Source: Lathyrus oleraceus (lineage: Eukaryota > Streptophyta > Magnoliopsida > Fabales > Fabaceae). From it: a stretch of DNA of 64,000 nt. Position 1 is the first letter of the stretch; each line of letters begins with the position of its first letter. The notes under the pieces are model-generated. The model was not told where the DNA came from, made no database searches, and saw only the letters and a program-made list of their open reading frames with translations. The stretch lies in NCBI RefSeq assembly GCF_024323335.1, contig NC_066585.1:537052769-537116768 (forward strand). The letters are read 5' to 3'. Below are positions 54,045-64,000 of the stretch, one piece after another. Position numbers and translations under genes: made by a program.

Positions 54045-54743
54045 TGATGTTCAGTAATCAAAAGTAAGTATGTTATATCATATCCATAGGGACTGATGTG
54101 ATACTACTACCTTTTAATAGTTAATAATGTTTCAAGTGAGATTTAAAAGGTGTTTTGCTCATAAGTATAATAGGATGTAACAAACGGTAAATGATAAAAT
54201 GAATTTCACAGATAATCGAACATGTTGGGTTTGAGTTTCATCCACTGAATGCATATGTATTCATTGATCGCTTTCATATATAACCTAGATGTTTATTTTG
54301 ATCATCACGTATCACTCACAACAGGTTTTATGTCTAAATTCTTATCGAGATTTCTACCAGATTGTTTAATTGTTATGTCTAAATTCCTATTCTCAATCTC
54401 TTAAACAATTAAGTAGTATGAAGAATTGATACTTGGATCGAATATTGAACTCTAACCATATATCTAGAAATTAGACTTTAATAGAATGTTATCCTAGATC
54501 GAGATTCAAAATTATTTTATAACAATTCTAATCCATGAATTTAATTGGTAAAACAAAGATAACATTTGATAATCATAAATTATTGGATTATATAATATGG
54601 AGGAAATGAGATGAATGAGCATCAAATTTGATTTCCCGACAATTTGGTATGTATCCAGCTCATATCCTACAATCTTCCTCTCTTCTAACTATTATGTTGT
54701 TTTATGAATAAAAAAACAGACGCCCTAATGTCAAGTTTCTACC

Positions 54744-54753
54744 TCTATTTATA
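54744..54753 (-). promoter_or_regulatory. TATA box of Athila-like LTR
   Basis: Minus strand CTATAAATAG, about 570 nt into the LTR and just downstream of the palindrome array. Confidence 0.6.
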
Positions 54754-54770
54754 GCAATGATGTTTTGCTA

Positions 54771-55225
54771 CTTTCGCTTAGTGAACTGTCTTTTCTTCAT
54801 CCATAAGCAATTTCAAACTGTCTTTCTAAAACCGCCAAACTTCGCTTAGCGATATGAGGCTCACTAAGTGAACTCTCTTGTTGCTTCCTTGTTATTCCTC
54901 GTTATGCCTCACTAAGCAAAAGTCCTGATTTTTTAATCTGCCAACATACTATTTTTCTTTGCTTAGACTTCACTACTGCTCGCTAAGCAAAGTTGGGAAG
55001 TTTTGGTTCTGTTTTTCTTCGATGTCTACTCACTAGTGCTCGCTTAGCGAAGATGCTAAAATTTGGACTTTGGAACTTTCTGCTTTGCTTCGCTTGGAGT
55101 TCCCTCTCTCTCGTTAAGCAAACATGCAAAATTCTAAACTTTGATTTTTCTCTGCCCTGTTTCGCTTTTGGCTCGTTGAGCAAACCTACCTTGTCCTCGC
55201 TTCTTGCTCGCCTAGCGAACATGCT
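54771..55225. repeat. Degenerate TTCGCTTAGCGAA palindrome array
   Basis: At least eight imperfect copies, e.g. TTCGCTTAGCGA near 54840, CTCGCTAAGCAAAG near 54978, CTCGCTTAGCGAAG near 55040 and CTCGCCTAGCGAAC near 55207, spaced 30-70 bp. Open frames at 54983-55259 come from these repeats. Confidence 0.75.
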
Positions 55226-55323
55226 TAACTCATATTTTTTCTTTTTTTCTCCATTTTAATAGATTGCATTTATTCCCACACAATAACCAAAATATTAAAG
55301 AACACTACCAGTTGTGTATCACA

Positions 55324-56945
55324 ACTCAATGCTGAGTGATAATTTGCCGATTTAATGCTAGAACATGTTAAAGTCTACTAAAACTTTTCAATTTCACTCT
55401 TTGCCTACCAAAATTTCTCTATTTCAATGAATTTCAAACAACATATGAAAATGCATGTTTCAAATGTGGAATCCACATGCAAAGTTCATGTTTATCACTT
55501 TGTTAGAATCACATCATGAATATGAAACAAGTTCTTCATACAAATTTAGTTCATAATTTCAAAAGCAACAACATAATTTTGATTGAATCACCCTAACACT
55601 CTTCTTCATAAAATGGATAAAGAGCTTATGAATTAAATGATGCGAGAAATGAACTCTCATCCAATAACCTTGCTAACATCATGATCAATTCATGTATTCA
55701 TCTGAGCAATCCATTTTGAAATTATGAAACATAGATCCCTAAGGATTTTTCCATGGTTGTAACTTGGTTGGGTTTCACCAGAAAATGACATTTCTAAATT
55801 ATTTGAATCGAAAATGGTCTAAGTTAATGAAGAGAACCTCAATTTTTGCATACTATCCACCCTTTTCCTTTTTCTCATTTTCTTTTCCACCCCTCAAGAA
55901 TCTTTTGATGCAAGTTCTCATTTTCTTTCTCAATTCATGTGCTTATTTGGTTTTCATTCTTTTTCTTTTTCTTTCATTGCATCTTTTTTTCCTTCATATT
56001 TCTTCTTTTTCTTTCCCAAGGAACAACCATTCCCCAAATTAAATAATTCTCACTTTTCTTTTCAAGAACCGATGCTCATTCATCTTTGGTGATTTATCGA
56101 GGTTGATTAATGATTTATTTTCAAGGAACTAGAATGAATCAATGATGAACATTTTTTATTTGTTTGATGAAACACAACAAATTCATCAAGTGGTTTTCTT
56201 AGTGATTTATTGAAGTTTAACATTTATGCATTCATACTTTTTATGGCTCAAAGGGGTTCACAAATGTTACCTCACTCACAAGGTAAGATGAGGCCACTTT
56301 TGGTTAGGTGGTGTTGCTCAATCATAAAAGAATGCCTTGATCCTTTCTAAGCTTCACAAATTTCAAAACAATTGCAAGATTAAACATGAATCACATGAGT
56401 TAGAATAAGGATTATCAATCATCCTAAGCATGTAAGTGAATAATAGATGGCTTCCTCACCTTTTCTAGTTTGGACCTAAGTGATTCAAGTATGAATATGT
56501 TTTTTGCAAAATGATGCATGAAATGATTTTTTATGAAGCACAAAGTTCAAATTCGTGCTAACATTATCCAAAGCAATAAACATGTACATTACTTGTGTGC
56601 AAATCATCCAAATTTATTATCATCACCACTACATTTTTGTTGATTTTCTTGAAACTTGATTGAGTCTTCTTTGCTTCTTCAAGAAAATTAGACCAATGTT
56701 GAAGACAAATTTTAAAAAAGTTGTTGCATACACCAACTAATTAAAACATGCTAATTTAAACAAACATAATAATTATACAAAAGTACCGTTCAAAAATTCA
56801 ACTTATGATGTAAACACCGACAGAAGATCCAAAGTACTAATACATATCCAAAATATAAGCCTAAATATAATTGACTAAAATATAAAGGACTGCAAGTTTT
56901 TTAAAAAAATTCACTCAGTTATCATCCCTCTCTACTTATCCTTCA
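55324..56945 (-). other. Probable 3' non-coding region of Athila-like element
   Basis: AT-rich with long T/C runs (55860-56040). The open frame at 55764-56042 (Phe/Ser/Leu-rich) is low complexity and not supported. Placed between the env-position relic and the LTR on the minus strand. Confidence 0.4.
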
Positions 56946-56949
56946 TCTT

Positions 56950-58206
56950 ATCATCTCCTGATCCTGATTATGTCTCTCCCTTAGAAGCAGCTTCTTCCTC
57001 ATTAGCTTTCTCTTCACCAGCTTCCTCCTCACTAGCTTCATCCTCACCAGTTTCATCCTCACCAGTTGCCTCCCCTTGGTAAAATGGTCTGACCGTAGGT
57101 TATATAACATGAGTTTGGTAAGCTTCTGGAGTTAATACCTATTGAGCTTCCTCTTCTGGCCTCCCCATCTGTAGTTGGAGACGATACATAGATTCATGTA
57201 GAGAAGATAATGCTCTATGATTAGACTCATTTTGGTCCCATGTGTGCGTGAACGTTGCTCTGATTCTAGGGTCCCAATTATTAAAGCTAGGGTTTTATGA
57301 GGCTTCTATTGGAGGTTGTCTAGTGTTTCTACCCGAACAATACCTAGATATGTATGCGTTTATAATTGGTCTAGTGATTTTTTCGTGTACTTGACTTGGG
57401 ATCAGCATGTAAGAAGCTCTAATCAACCCCCATTATAAGGCCTGTGAAGACAAGAGGGCAAGTGGATTTGGCCCATGTCCCTGGTTGCTTATAACTTTTA
57501 GCAACCATTTTGATTACATCAACAATAATTATAGCAACATCAACCAGTTTCCCTTTCACAATAAGATAAAGGAATGAGCATTATCCATGGTGAAGGTGGA
57601 CGTGTGACTCCTTTGGCCTGATGTTATGTAAGATCAGTAAGAGGATTACCTGATAATTTGATTTTAAGTCTTCTCTCTGATTTCTGATTGGTACAGCAGA
57701 TGCATTCAGTTGCACACACGACATTAAAGTAATATTTTTGCATAAATCTATGTGACATTTGGGACGTTGTTCAAAGATATGTTATAATGACAAGGTTGGT
57801 CCTATTTTAAGACCATAGGGTTTCCCAAGTACTCGTTGATTGCATCCATGCTAAAATGAATAGTTCTCCCCCTAATCATTGTTGAAAATGTTAAAGGATC
57901 TCCCTCATACGGAAGAGCATTCGTGTAAAATTCACGAACCATATCATAATTAGATTCTTGGGAGGGTTAATTAGCACCCCCCGTCATTTCATGTTTTCTA
58001 ACTGGGTGACCAAGTGTCTGTAGTCTCATTGAGGGTTGATTTCAAATCTCTTTTCAACCCAAATTCTTTTGTTCGCTAATTCGTGAAATCTGGCCTCTTG
58101 TTTAGGTCATAAGAACCTTGTGTTATCAAACTGTTGTCGTGCTCTGGAAGTTCCAACACCAATGGTTTTTTTTCTTTGATCCAATGTTCTTTTTGGGAGC
58201 CATACC
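56950..58206 (-). pseudogene. Env-position ORF relic (putative plant transposon protein family)
   Basis: Starts MAPKKNIGSKKK at 58206 (minus), then through frameshifts and stops: FDNTRFL, EARFHELANKRIWVEKRFEINPQ near 58040-58100, MVREFYTNALPYEGDPLTFSTMIRGR near 57880-57940, HFSMDAINEYLGNPMV near 57825-57860. Further on is a Gln/Leu block (HESMYRLQLQMGRPEEEAQ near 57130-57190) and an acidic tail (EATGEDETGEDEASEEEAGEE near 57010-57070). These blocks match the family often annotated in legumes as 'putative plant transposon protein', found after pol in some gypsy elements. Function unknown. Assignment is from memory of the family, moderately sure. Confidence 0.6.
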
Positions 58207-58590
58207 TAAAAGAATCATAACAACCATTGTTCTATTAAAAGAAAATTGAGTTCTGCAGTCTGCTACATTCGATATGCGAAGCATTTATCGCTTAGAAAAC
58301 ATGCTTCATCGAACCATGGTTTTGCATAGTGAAGGAGACATGATTTTTAAGGTTAACAACCTCTGTTGAGTGCAAAATAATAAAGAAAGTCTAGTTCCAA
58401 TGATATATCACAAAAAAAATCAATTGAAGCAATTTGTCGAACATGTAGTGTGCAATCAATATTGTTTGGACTTTTATGTGGTATTGTTGATCTAAAAATC
58501 CAATCACAACCTAAAGTTTTGTGATTAACTCAACAACACCAAATTCAAAATGTAATAAAAAACTATTTATTGTATCTCAAAAAATACGAT
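58207..58590. other. Unassigned, probably retrotransposon-derived
   Basis: No frame or motif recognised. One CGCTTAG-type motif near 58288. Confidence 0.4.
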
Positions 58591-59000
58591 CCTTCGTGAT
58601 GGTCGAGGAAAAAATGATTCGAACAGAGTCATCACCGAACTTTATTTATTTGAATGAAGGAAAGAGAAAATATCGATAAAACCTTTTAAAAAAAGAAAAT
58701 GTTCGGCATAACCAAATTCAAGGTTCGGGAGTCGATTATGCAAAGAGAAGGTATTAACACCCCTCACGTCCGTTGTACACAACGGAAAACTTTTAGTTAA
58801 AACTTGTAATTGAATGTTAGCTTATGTTAATTGTTTTCTTTTAATTATTGAAAGGAAAATAAAAGGGGCCGCAAAAGTGTTTTTATTAGGGTGCTTAACG
58901 AGATTACGACTCTCGCTCCTACGTATCCTCATGTGCAATAGGGAACTCAAAGCTTTGTAGTTAGGGGGAAGGTTATGGTTTGTTTTTAATGATCAAGTAC
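58591..59000 (-). repeat. Ogre-type LTR U5 fragment, minus strand
   Basis: The minus strand carries the phrase seen in Ogre U5: GGTGTTAATACCTTC, CATAATCGACTCCCGAACC, and a decayed GGTGATGACTCTGTTCG, matching 41745-41895 of Ogre 2. Probably a solo or truncated LTR. Confidence 0.6.
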
Positions 59001-59879
59001 TTAGATCGTGCTCTAATCGATAAACATGGCCTTGCATGCTCGCGGTGGAGACTTAAGAGCTAGTTCATATATGCATTAACGATTGTCATACCCCAAAATT
59101 TGCCTTATTTTTTTTTTAATTTGCCTGGCTTATGTTTTTATTCATTTGTATAGTTTTTCTATTTTAATCATGCACTCATCAGAATTTGCATATGGTAACA
59201 AATTTAGGCCAAAGGTTCGATGATAATGGATTTAATCAGTTTAGGTGGATTTTTGAGGTGGATATTATTCGGTAATTATTCGGGTTTATTTCCCGTATTA
59301 CTTGTGATGGGAATCGTCTTTTTATTTGAGATTCATGGTTATCATGAAAGATTGAAACGATCATCAATTAATTCAGAGGTTTGCTTGGATTCAAAGGAAA
59401 TGGCAAAGTTGGAATAAAAGGGAAATTTCATTTGTTTAGTGGAAAATATCACTTCTCAAAAGTACTAAAATCCATGGGTTAAGCCACTATAAAATTCAAG
59501 TCAAAAGTGGTAGAAAAATCAAGGCAAATGCATGAAAATTCAAGTTCAATTACTAGTGACTATTTGCCTTATATGTTAACTTGGTACTTTTGCTAAACTC
59601 CAACACCATTGGTCTTTAACTACCCTTAACTACCTATTTCTCCACAAGCCATCCATTTACCTAATTACCCTTAACTGCCATAACTTCCAAACTAACACAA
59701 AACTTCCAAACAAACATAAATCTCAACTTCTATTTTTTCACTCAATCCTAGTCACTCTTAACTATTAATCTTATGGTTGAAATTGGTGATCCGCAACTTG
59801 AGCTTAAATTAATTTCTAACCATTGATAAAACCCATTACTTGGATCACAATCCAAGGGTGATCATTCACCTATCAAGTC

Positions 59880-59887
59880 TATATAAG
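59880..59887 (+). promoter_or_regulatory. TATA box of LTR-like segment
   Basis: TATATAAG in TCAAGTCTATATAAGCATG. Confidence 0.55.
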
Positions 59888-61485
59888 CATGTTATTTCTC
59901 ATAATTTTGGTTTTTAGTTAATATCACTAACCTAATTTAGAAAATTCACAATTAATCATTATTTTTCTACCACTTTTTCTTCTCAATTTCTCTCAATATT
60001 TATCTTCTCATTCACCCTTACTAAAGTTCATCTTCATCACCCTTTAGAACTTCATATTGAAGTTCTAAAATGGTGGAACTTAGCCATCAACAATTTCTAT
60101 ATTATCATCAACAATTATCAATCAACAATTCAAGCATTATCATCAAAAATCATTCATCAATAATTTCTACAACAATCATCATCAAAAGTTTATCAAGATT
60201 TATCAACAATCATCATCCAAGATTCATCAATTCAAGCTTATTCATCAATATTCTACATTCATGATTCATCTTCTACATTCATTCATCATCAATAATAATT
60301 ATCAAAGCTTGAAAGTTAATTGGATTAATGGAGCTTATTCTTGAAGTTTTTCGGATTCCTTTTCAACGCTTCGGTTTTCAACACTAGCCGGAGCAAATTT
60401 CCGCTCCGTTGGTAATCTTTTATCTCTTCCACACATTTGCCATGAATTATTGAATTTTTGCTTGTTGATCAATTTTAGATATTATTTTGAATGTTGGTTA
60501 TTAAATAAACAATTATTTTGCATAAAACACATAAACTTTAAAATAGTGATTTTTTAATTCTTAACGTTAATTACGTACGAATATATCATTAGAAGTGATT
60601 TTTCGTCACGATTCTGAATATGTGATTACTTTTTCATGAATCATTATAACTAATGTGAATCGATCGATTCTTTACATACTTTATTTTTCACATTTTTGTC
60701 TGATTCTTCAAAATTCGTGGCTCATTTGCAAAATTCAATCACATATTTGGATTCCTCATGAAAAATCGAGTCTGGTGATATATAATTTGTATATTAATTT
60801 TTTTGATTTATTAATTTTTAGTAGCTCAAAATTCAAGATTATGTGTAATTAATTAATGAACAATTATTGATTAAACTCATATCTCACAAAATCGTGACAC
60901 GTGTCCTACCTCTTTTTCCTTTTTTTCACTTTTTTAGAGAGCGCCACATGTCGCAGCATGACTGGTTCAGCATGGAATATAAGACAACAAGAATAAGACA
61001 AAACTGATTATGTGGGTCTTTTGGGCCATTTGGCCTTATTTTTATTGCTCTTTACACCCCCAATCTGAGCTCATTATTCCTTTTGTTCTTGATTCATTTT
61101 GTTGTTTAGTTTTATTTTTATTAATTAGGTCATTTAGAGTTTTTTAGGATTAGTTTAATTAAGTTATATTTTTAGGACTAACTAGAATTATGGTTTTAAT
61201 TAGAATAAAAATTAGGATTAATTAGAATATATTTTTTTTAGTTTAATTAGATTTCTAAAAATAATTAGGTTTCTTTGATTTGATTAAAATAATTTTCTTA
61301 GAACTTGATTAATTTTTAGTTTTTCGTTAGGATATTGATTAGGGTTTAATTTTGTCCTTAAATTGAATATTCATGTAAAATGACCATTTTTCCCCTTTAG
61401 GATTTATTTTGTCATTTTAGCCGTATAAATGCATGCTTGTTTAGGACTAATTTTGACTTAGAATTTTAATTAGTTTTAAATCAAG

Positions 61486-62155
61486 TTTTGACTAACCATA
61501 ACATGCTCCCTTAGGCTAGATTGATCATTTATAACCATTAGATTAGGTTTTAACCTAAAATTCCAAATCATTTCAAGCCCTCCGATTCGAATTGATCAAA
61601 AGCAATGTTGATCAATTAACTCTTTTGAACTTGTGTAATCCCATAGTCTAAATTGAGTGACCAAAAGACTATTGGTCACTTAATAAGACTTTTTCTCTAA
61701 GCCGTGGAGCTCGAAGCCTCAAGTTAGATCTTCAGTCAAGACATCCTCAGTCATACCAAGTAGTGGATTATACAAGTACATCAAAAGTCTTAACAATAAC
61801 ATGTCCCCCTAGGAGTTTTAACATAGACTTTTAATCGAATTTTTGATTAACCATGACATGATCCCTTAGGATAGTCTAATTCAACATTAACCATTAGATT
61901 AGGTGCTAACCTCGTTACTCCAACCAAATCAAACCCATGATTCACATTAATCAAAAGCAATTTTGATTAATTAAATTCTTTGAACTTGTATAATCCCACA
62001 GTCTAAATTGGGTGACCAGAGGACCCTTGGTCACTTAATAAGACTTTTCTTCCAAGATGTGGAGCTCAAAGCCTCAAGTCAAATTCTCGATCAAGGCATC
62101 CTCAGTCATACCAAGTTATGGATAATACAAGCAACCAAAGGTGGCAAACTACGAG
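61486..62155 (+). repeat. Tandem duplication, unit about 357 bp
   Basis: Two diverged units (61486 and 61843) share TTAGATTAGGT, AATCAAAAGCAAT, GGTCACTTAATAAGACTTT, GTGGAGCTC-AAGCCTCAAGT and CATCCTCAGTCATACCAAG. Both keep a small inverted repeat GTGACCA...TGGTCAC. Confidence 0.85.
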
Positions 62156-62180
62156 AGATTGTTCAATCAAAGTTGGAATT

Positions 62181-62770
62181 GTGTGGCATGAGCCTTAAGT
62201 AATAGAGAAGGAGTGGGACTGGAGAATTCCTACCCCCATTCTGGATATCTTTGGGTATGGGACGAATGACCCAGTGCTCATCGTATTCACATCTATTCAT
62301 AGACTTTAGCACAATTCTAATCATACGATTGACAAGTCTCTCTCCCTTCATAAAGTATCATGCAACAAGCAAGGACTACATCAACAACTTATCAATCATG
62401 AATCAAGTTGTATGACACGAGCCTTAAGCAATGGAGAAGGAATGGGACTGGAGAATTCCTACCCCCATTATGGATATCTTTGGGTATGGGACGAATGACC
62501 CAGCGCTCATCGTATTCACCTCTACTCATAGACTTTAGCGCAATTCGAATCGAACGATTGATAAGGTCTAAAATACAAGAAACAATAAATATTCTTCTCT
62601 CTCCACTTGAAAGTTAAGATGAGAGTTACATGCCACGAGCCTTAAGTAGTAAAGAAGGAATGAGACTGAAGCTTTCCTACACTCATTCTGGATATCTTTG
62701 GGTGCGATACGTTTGGCTCGTCGCTAATCGTATCCACCTTTACTCATAGACTTTAGTGTGATTCTTATCG
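62181..62770 (+). repeat. Tandem triplication, unit about 220-228 bp
   Basis: Three units starting near 62181, 62409 and 62629, each with GAGCCTTAAG, GAAGGA(A/G)TG, CTGGATATCTTTGGGT-type phrase, CATCGTATTCAC-type phrase and CATAGACTTTAG. Confidence 0.9.
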
Positions 62771-62839
62771 AATAATGACCAGGTGAATTCTAATCTCTTT
62801 CAATCATTAAATCCATCATATTCTTTTGCCTCCTTAATA

Positions 62840-64000
62840 GTCATACCCCAATTTTGTCCGGGCATATTTAAATTTTTGTAAAATCGATTTCATTTTTAAT
62901 TTGCATCATATGCACAGCATGACATGCATTTCATCATGAATAAAACCTAAAATATCATTCAGAATAAATTTATTGAAAATACAGACAAATTGGTTAAATC
63001 ATTTCTCAAGAACATGTAAAATCAGCAGGTAAAAAGTTTCAGAATTAAAATTACAGACACCAGCATTATTAATCTACTGTTCATGTAGTTTAACCTGGTG
63101 TGCTCGTCGCATTTTTCAGCAACTATTTCAACTGTGTTTTGACCCGCCTGAGCCTTTTAACCGATGCAAATTTATTTCAGAATTTGAAGAAACACTATAT
63201 TTTTTCAATAAGTATATTTTGTTCTGATCATTTTAGTGTATCTGATTTAATTTTTTCGAGCGAATTTTCATCTGACTCCTATTTATAATCAGTCTTTTTA
63301 TTTCTTTATTCTAATATCTAAATTAGAGTTTGTTTTATTGTTATTATTATTTAAATAAAATTATTGTTTAGGAATTTTTTAATAAATATTTTAGCATTGG
63401 ATTCCTATTTGTTTTACTACCTAGCACACTCATTTTCCATCGCTATTTGGCCGCCCCATTTTTCAGAAACACATTTCCTCTCTCCCTCACGCTTCCTCTC
63501 TTTCACACTCACACGTTACCTTTTATTTTGAAAACACCATAACACATTCTTTATATATTCATTTTTTCTCTCTAACAGTAAAAAAAACTACTCACTCTCA
63601 CCTCTCTCAACCTCACTATACAACACACTCTCTTTTTCTTCTTCCAACACACAACCTCCTCCCTCCGCTCACCGCAACACCCTCCACTCACCGTATCCTT
63701 CGTCCTCTTCCTTCGCAAACCACACCAAAATCATTACTTCATCAACAACTTTCCAACACCGTTTTCCACCACTCCAAAAATCCTCAACCTCCCCCAAAAA
63801 AGTTTTTCTCTTTCTTAAAAATAATCCTAAGCTCTTGTTTTTTTTCTTGGTTCTTATTCTTTTCTCATGGCTGGTGGTTGGGTGAAATCATTGCATTACA
63901 AATCTAAAGCTTTTGAAGATGTTTACAATCCAAACACAAAAAAACAGAATACACAATACGAGTTGTAAAATGAGTGTTCAAAACATCAAAGATGTCGTTG
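62840..64000 (+). mobile_element. Ogre-type LTR start (runs off window)
   Basis: TCATACCCCAATTTTGTCCGG, related to 1054-1500. TATA-like TTATATATTC at 63551-63560, followed by a long C/T-rich leader (63590-63800). Continues past the window. A late ATG (63867) opens no recognisable protein. Confidence 0.5.

Larger units (their letters stand above)
54045..55323 (-). repeat. Athila-like LTR, minus strand (probable 3' LTR)
   Basis: On the minus strand it starts TGTGATACACAACTGG at 55323, like the Athila start TGTGATCAG. It has an array of CGCTTAGCG-type palindromes (about 54771-55225) upstream of a TATA box (54744-54753) and ends in a phrase (CAGTCCCTATGGATATGATAT) that resembles R/U5 of Athila LTRs. 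The inner side (higher coordinates) leads to the env-position ORF relic. Exact 3' end uncertain. Confidence 0.5.
59087..62838 (+). mobile_element. Ogre-type LTR-like segment (3.7 kb)
   Basis: Starts TGTCATACCCCAAAATTTGCC. TATA box at 59880-59887 (TATATAAG), about 790 bp in, then a C/A-rich leader with ATCATCAA repeats and a plausible donor (CGTTG|GTAATC near 60412). The second half is tandemly duplicated (61486-62770). Ends where the next LTR-like start (TCATACCCCAATTTTGTCC, 62840) begins. No coding domain; open frames (60070-60264, 62008-62617) are repeats or low complexity. Confidence 0.5.

Noticed and set aside
55764..56042. 92-codon Phe/Ser/Leu-rich frame
   Set aside because: Low-complexity T/C-rich DNA; resembles a membrane protein only by composition.
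63867..64000. Possible gene start (ATGGCTGGTGGTTGG)
   Set aside because: Lies in an LTR leader with a short frame and stops; nothing recognisable before the window ends.

Overview
The window is about 64 kb of plant nuclear DNA made almost entirely of LTR retrotransposons, several nested in one another. I found no convincing host gene. Large Ogre-type Ty3/gypsy elements (extra ORF before gag, tRNA-Arg-type primer site, long LTRs, tandem-repeat 3' UTR), with Tekay chromovirus, Athila and SIRE-like copia elements, suggest a legume, most likely tribe Fabeae (pea, vetch, lentil). That assignment is inference from known repeat families; no search was run.

Layout. 1-2736: old LTR-like DNA with a very long (TA)n run. 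2737-15319, minus strand: 5' two-thirds of an Ogre element ('Ogre 1'): LTR 10459-15319, primer site, leader, ORF1, gag, protease, an internally deleted RT and a stub of RNase H; integrase and 3' LTR are missing. 15320-29632, plus: a decayed Athila-type element whose 5' LTR has lost its first 46 bp, split by a young Tekay chromovirus (19510-28107, minus; TSD AAGGA; LTRs differ at about a dozen positions). 29633-32586: relics of chromovirus gag, an LTR start and copia gag. 32587-52998, minus: a SIRE-like copia element (TSD TTTCC). Inside its 5' LTR sits a second Ogre ('Ogre 2', 40169-52749, plus; TSD TTAGC), deleted for most of RT and integrase. 52999-64000: copia gag relic, LTR pieces, an Athila-like 3' half with an env-position ORF relic, then Ogre-type LTR sequence with tandem duplications.

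Every element carries nonsense, frameshift or deletion lesions in gag-pol, so none looks autonomous, although Tekay and Ogre 2 keep both LTRs and target-site duplications. LTR divergence counted by eye (copia about 3.4%, Ogre 2 about 1.6%, Tekay about 0.6%) fits the nesting order.

The most interesting signals are non-coding. (1) The Ogre 2 3' UTR holds about 45 short hairpins with a near-constant seven-base loop and arms that change in a compensatory way, plus two other hairpin families. (2) A 5' leader of about 600 nt is strongly conserved between the two Ogres although their LTRs are unrelated, and it contains a 15-bp stem. (3) Both Ogres carry a partial copy of their primer-binding site 67-77 nt upstream, in U5. 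(4) Several unrelated LTR families carry arrays of short palindromes. (5) LTRs contain candidate leader-intron splice sites.
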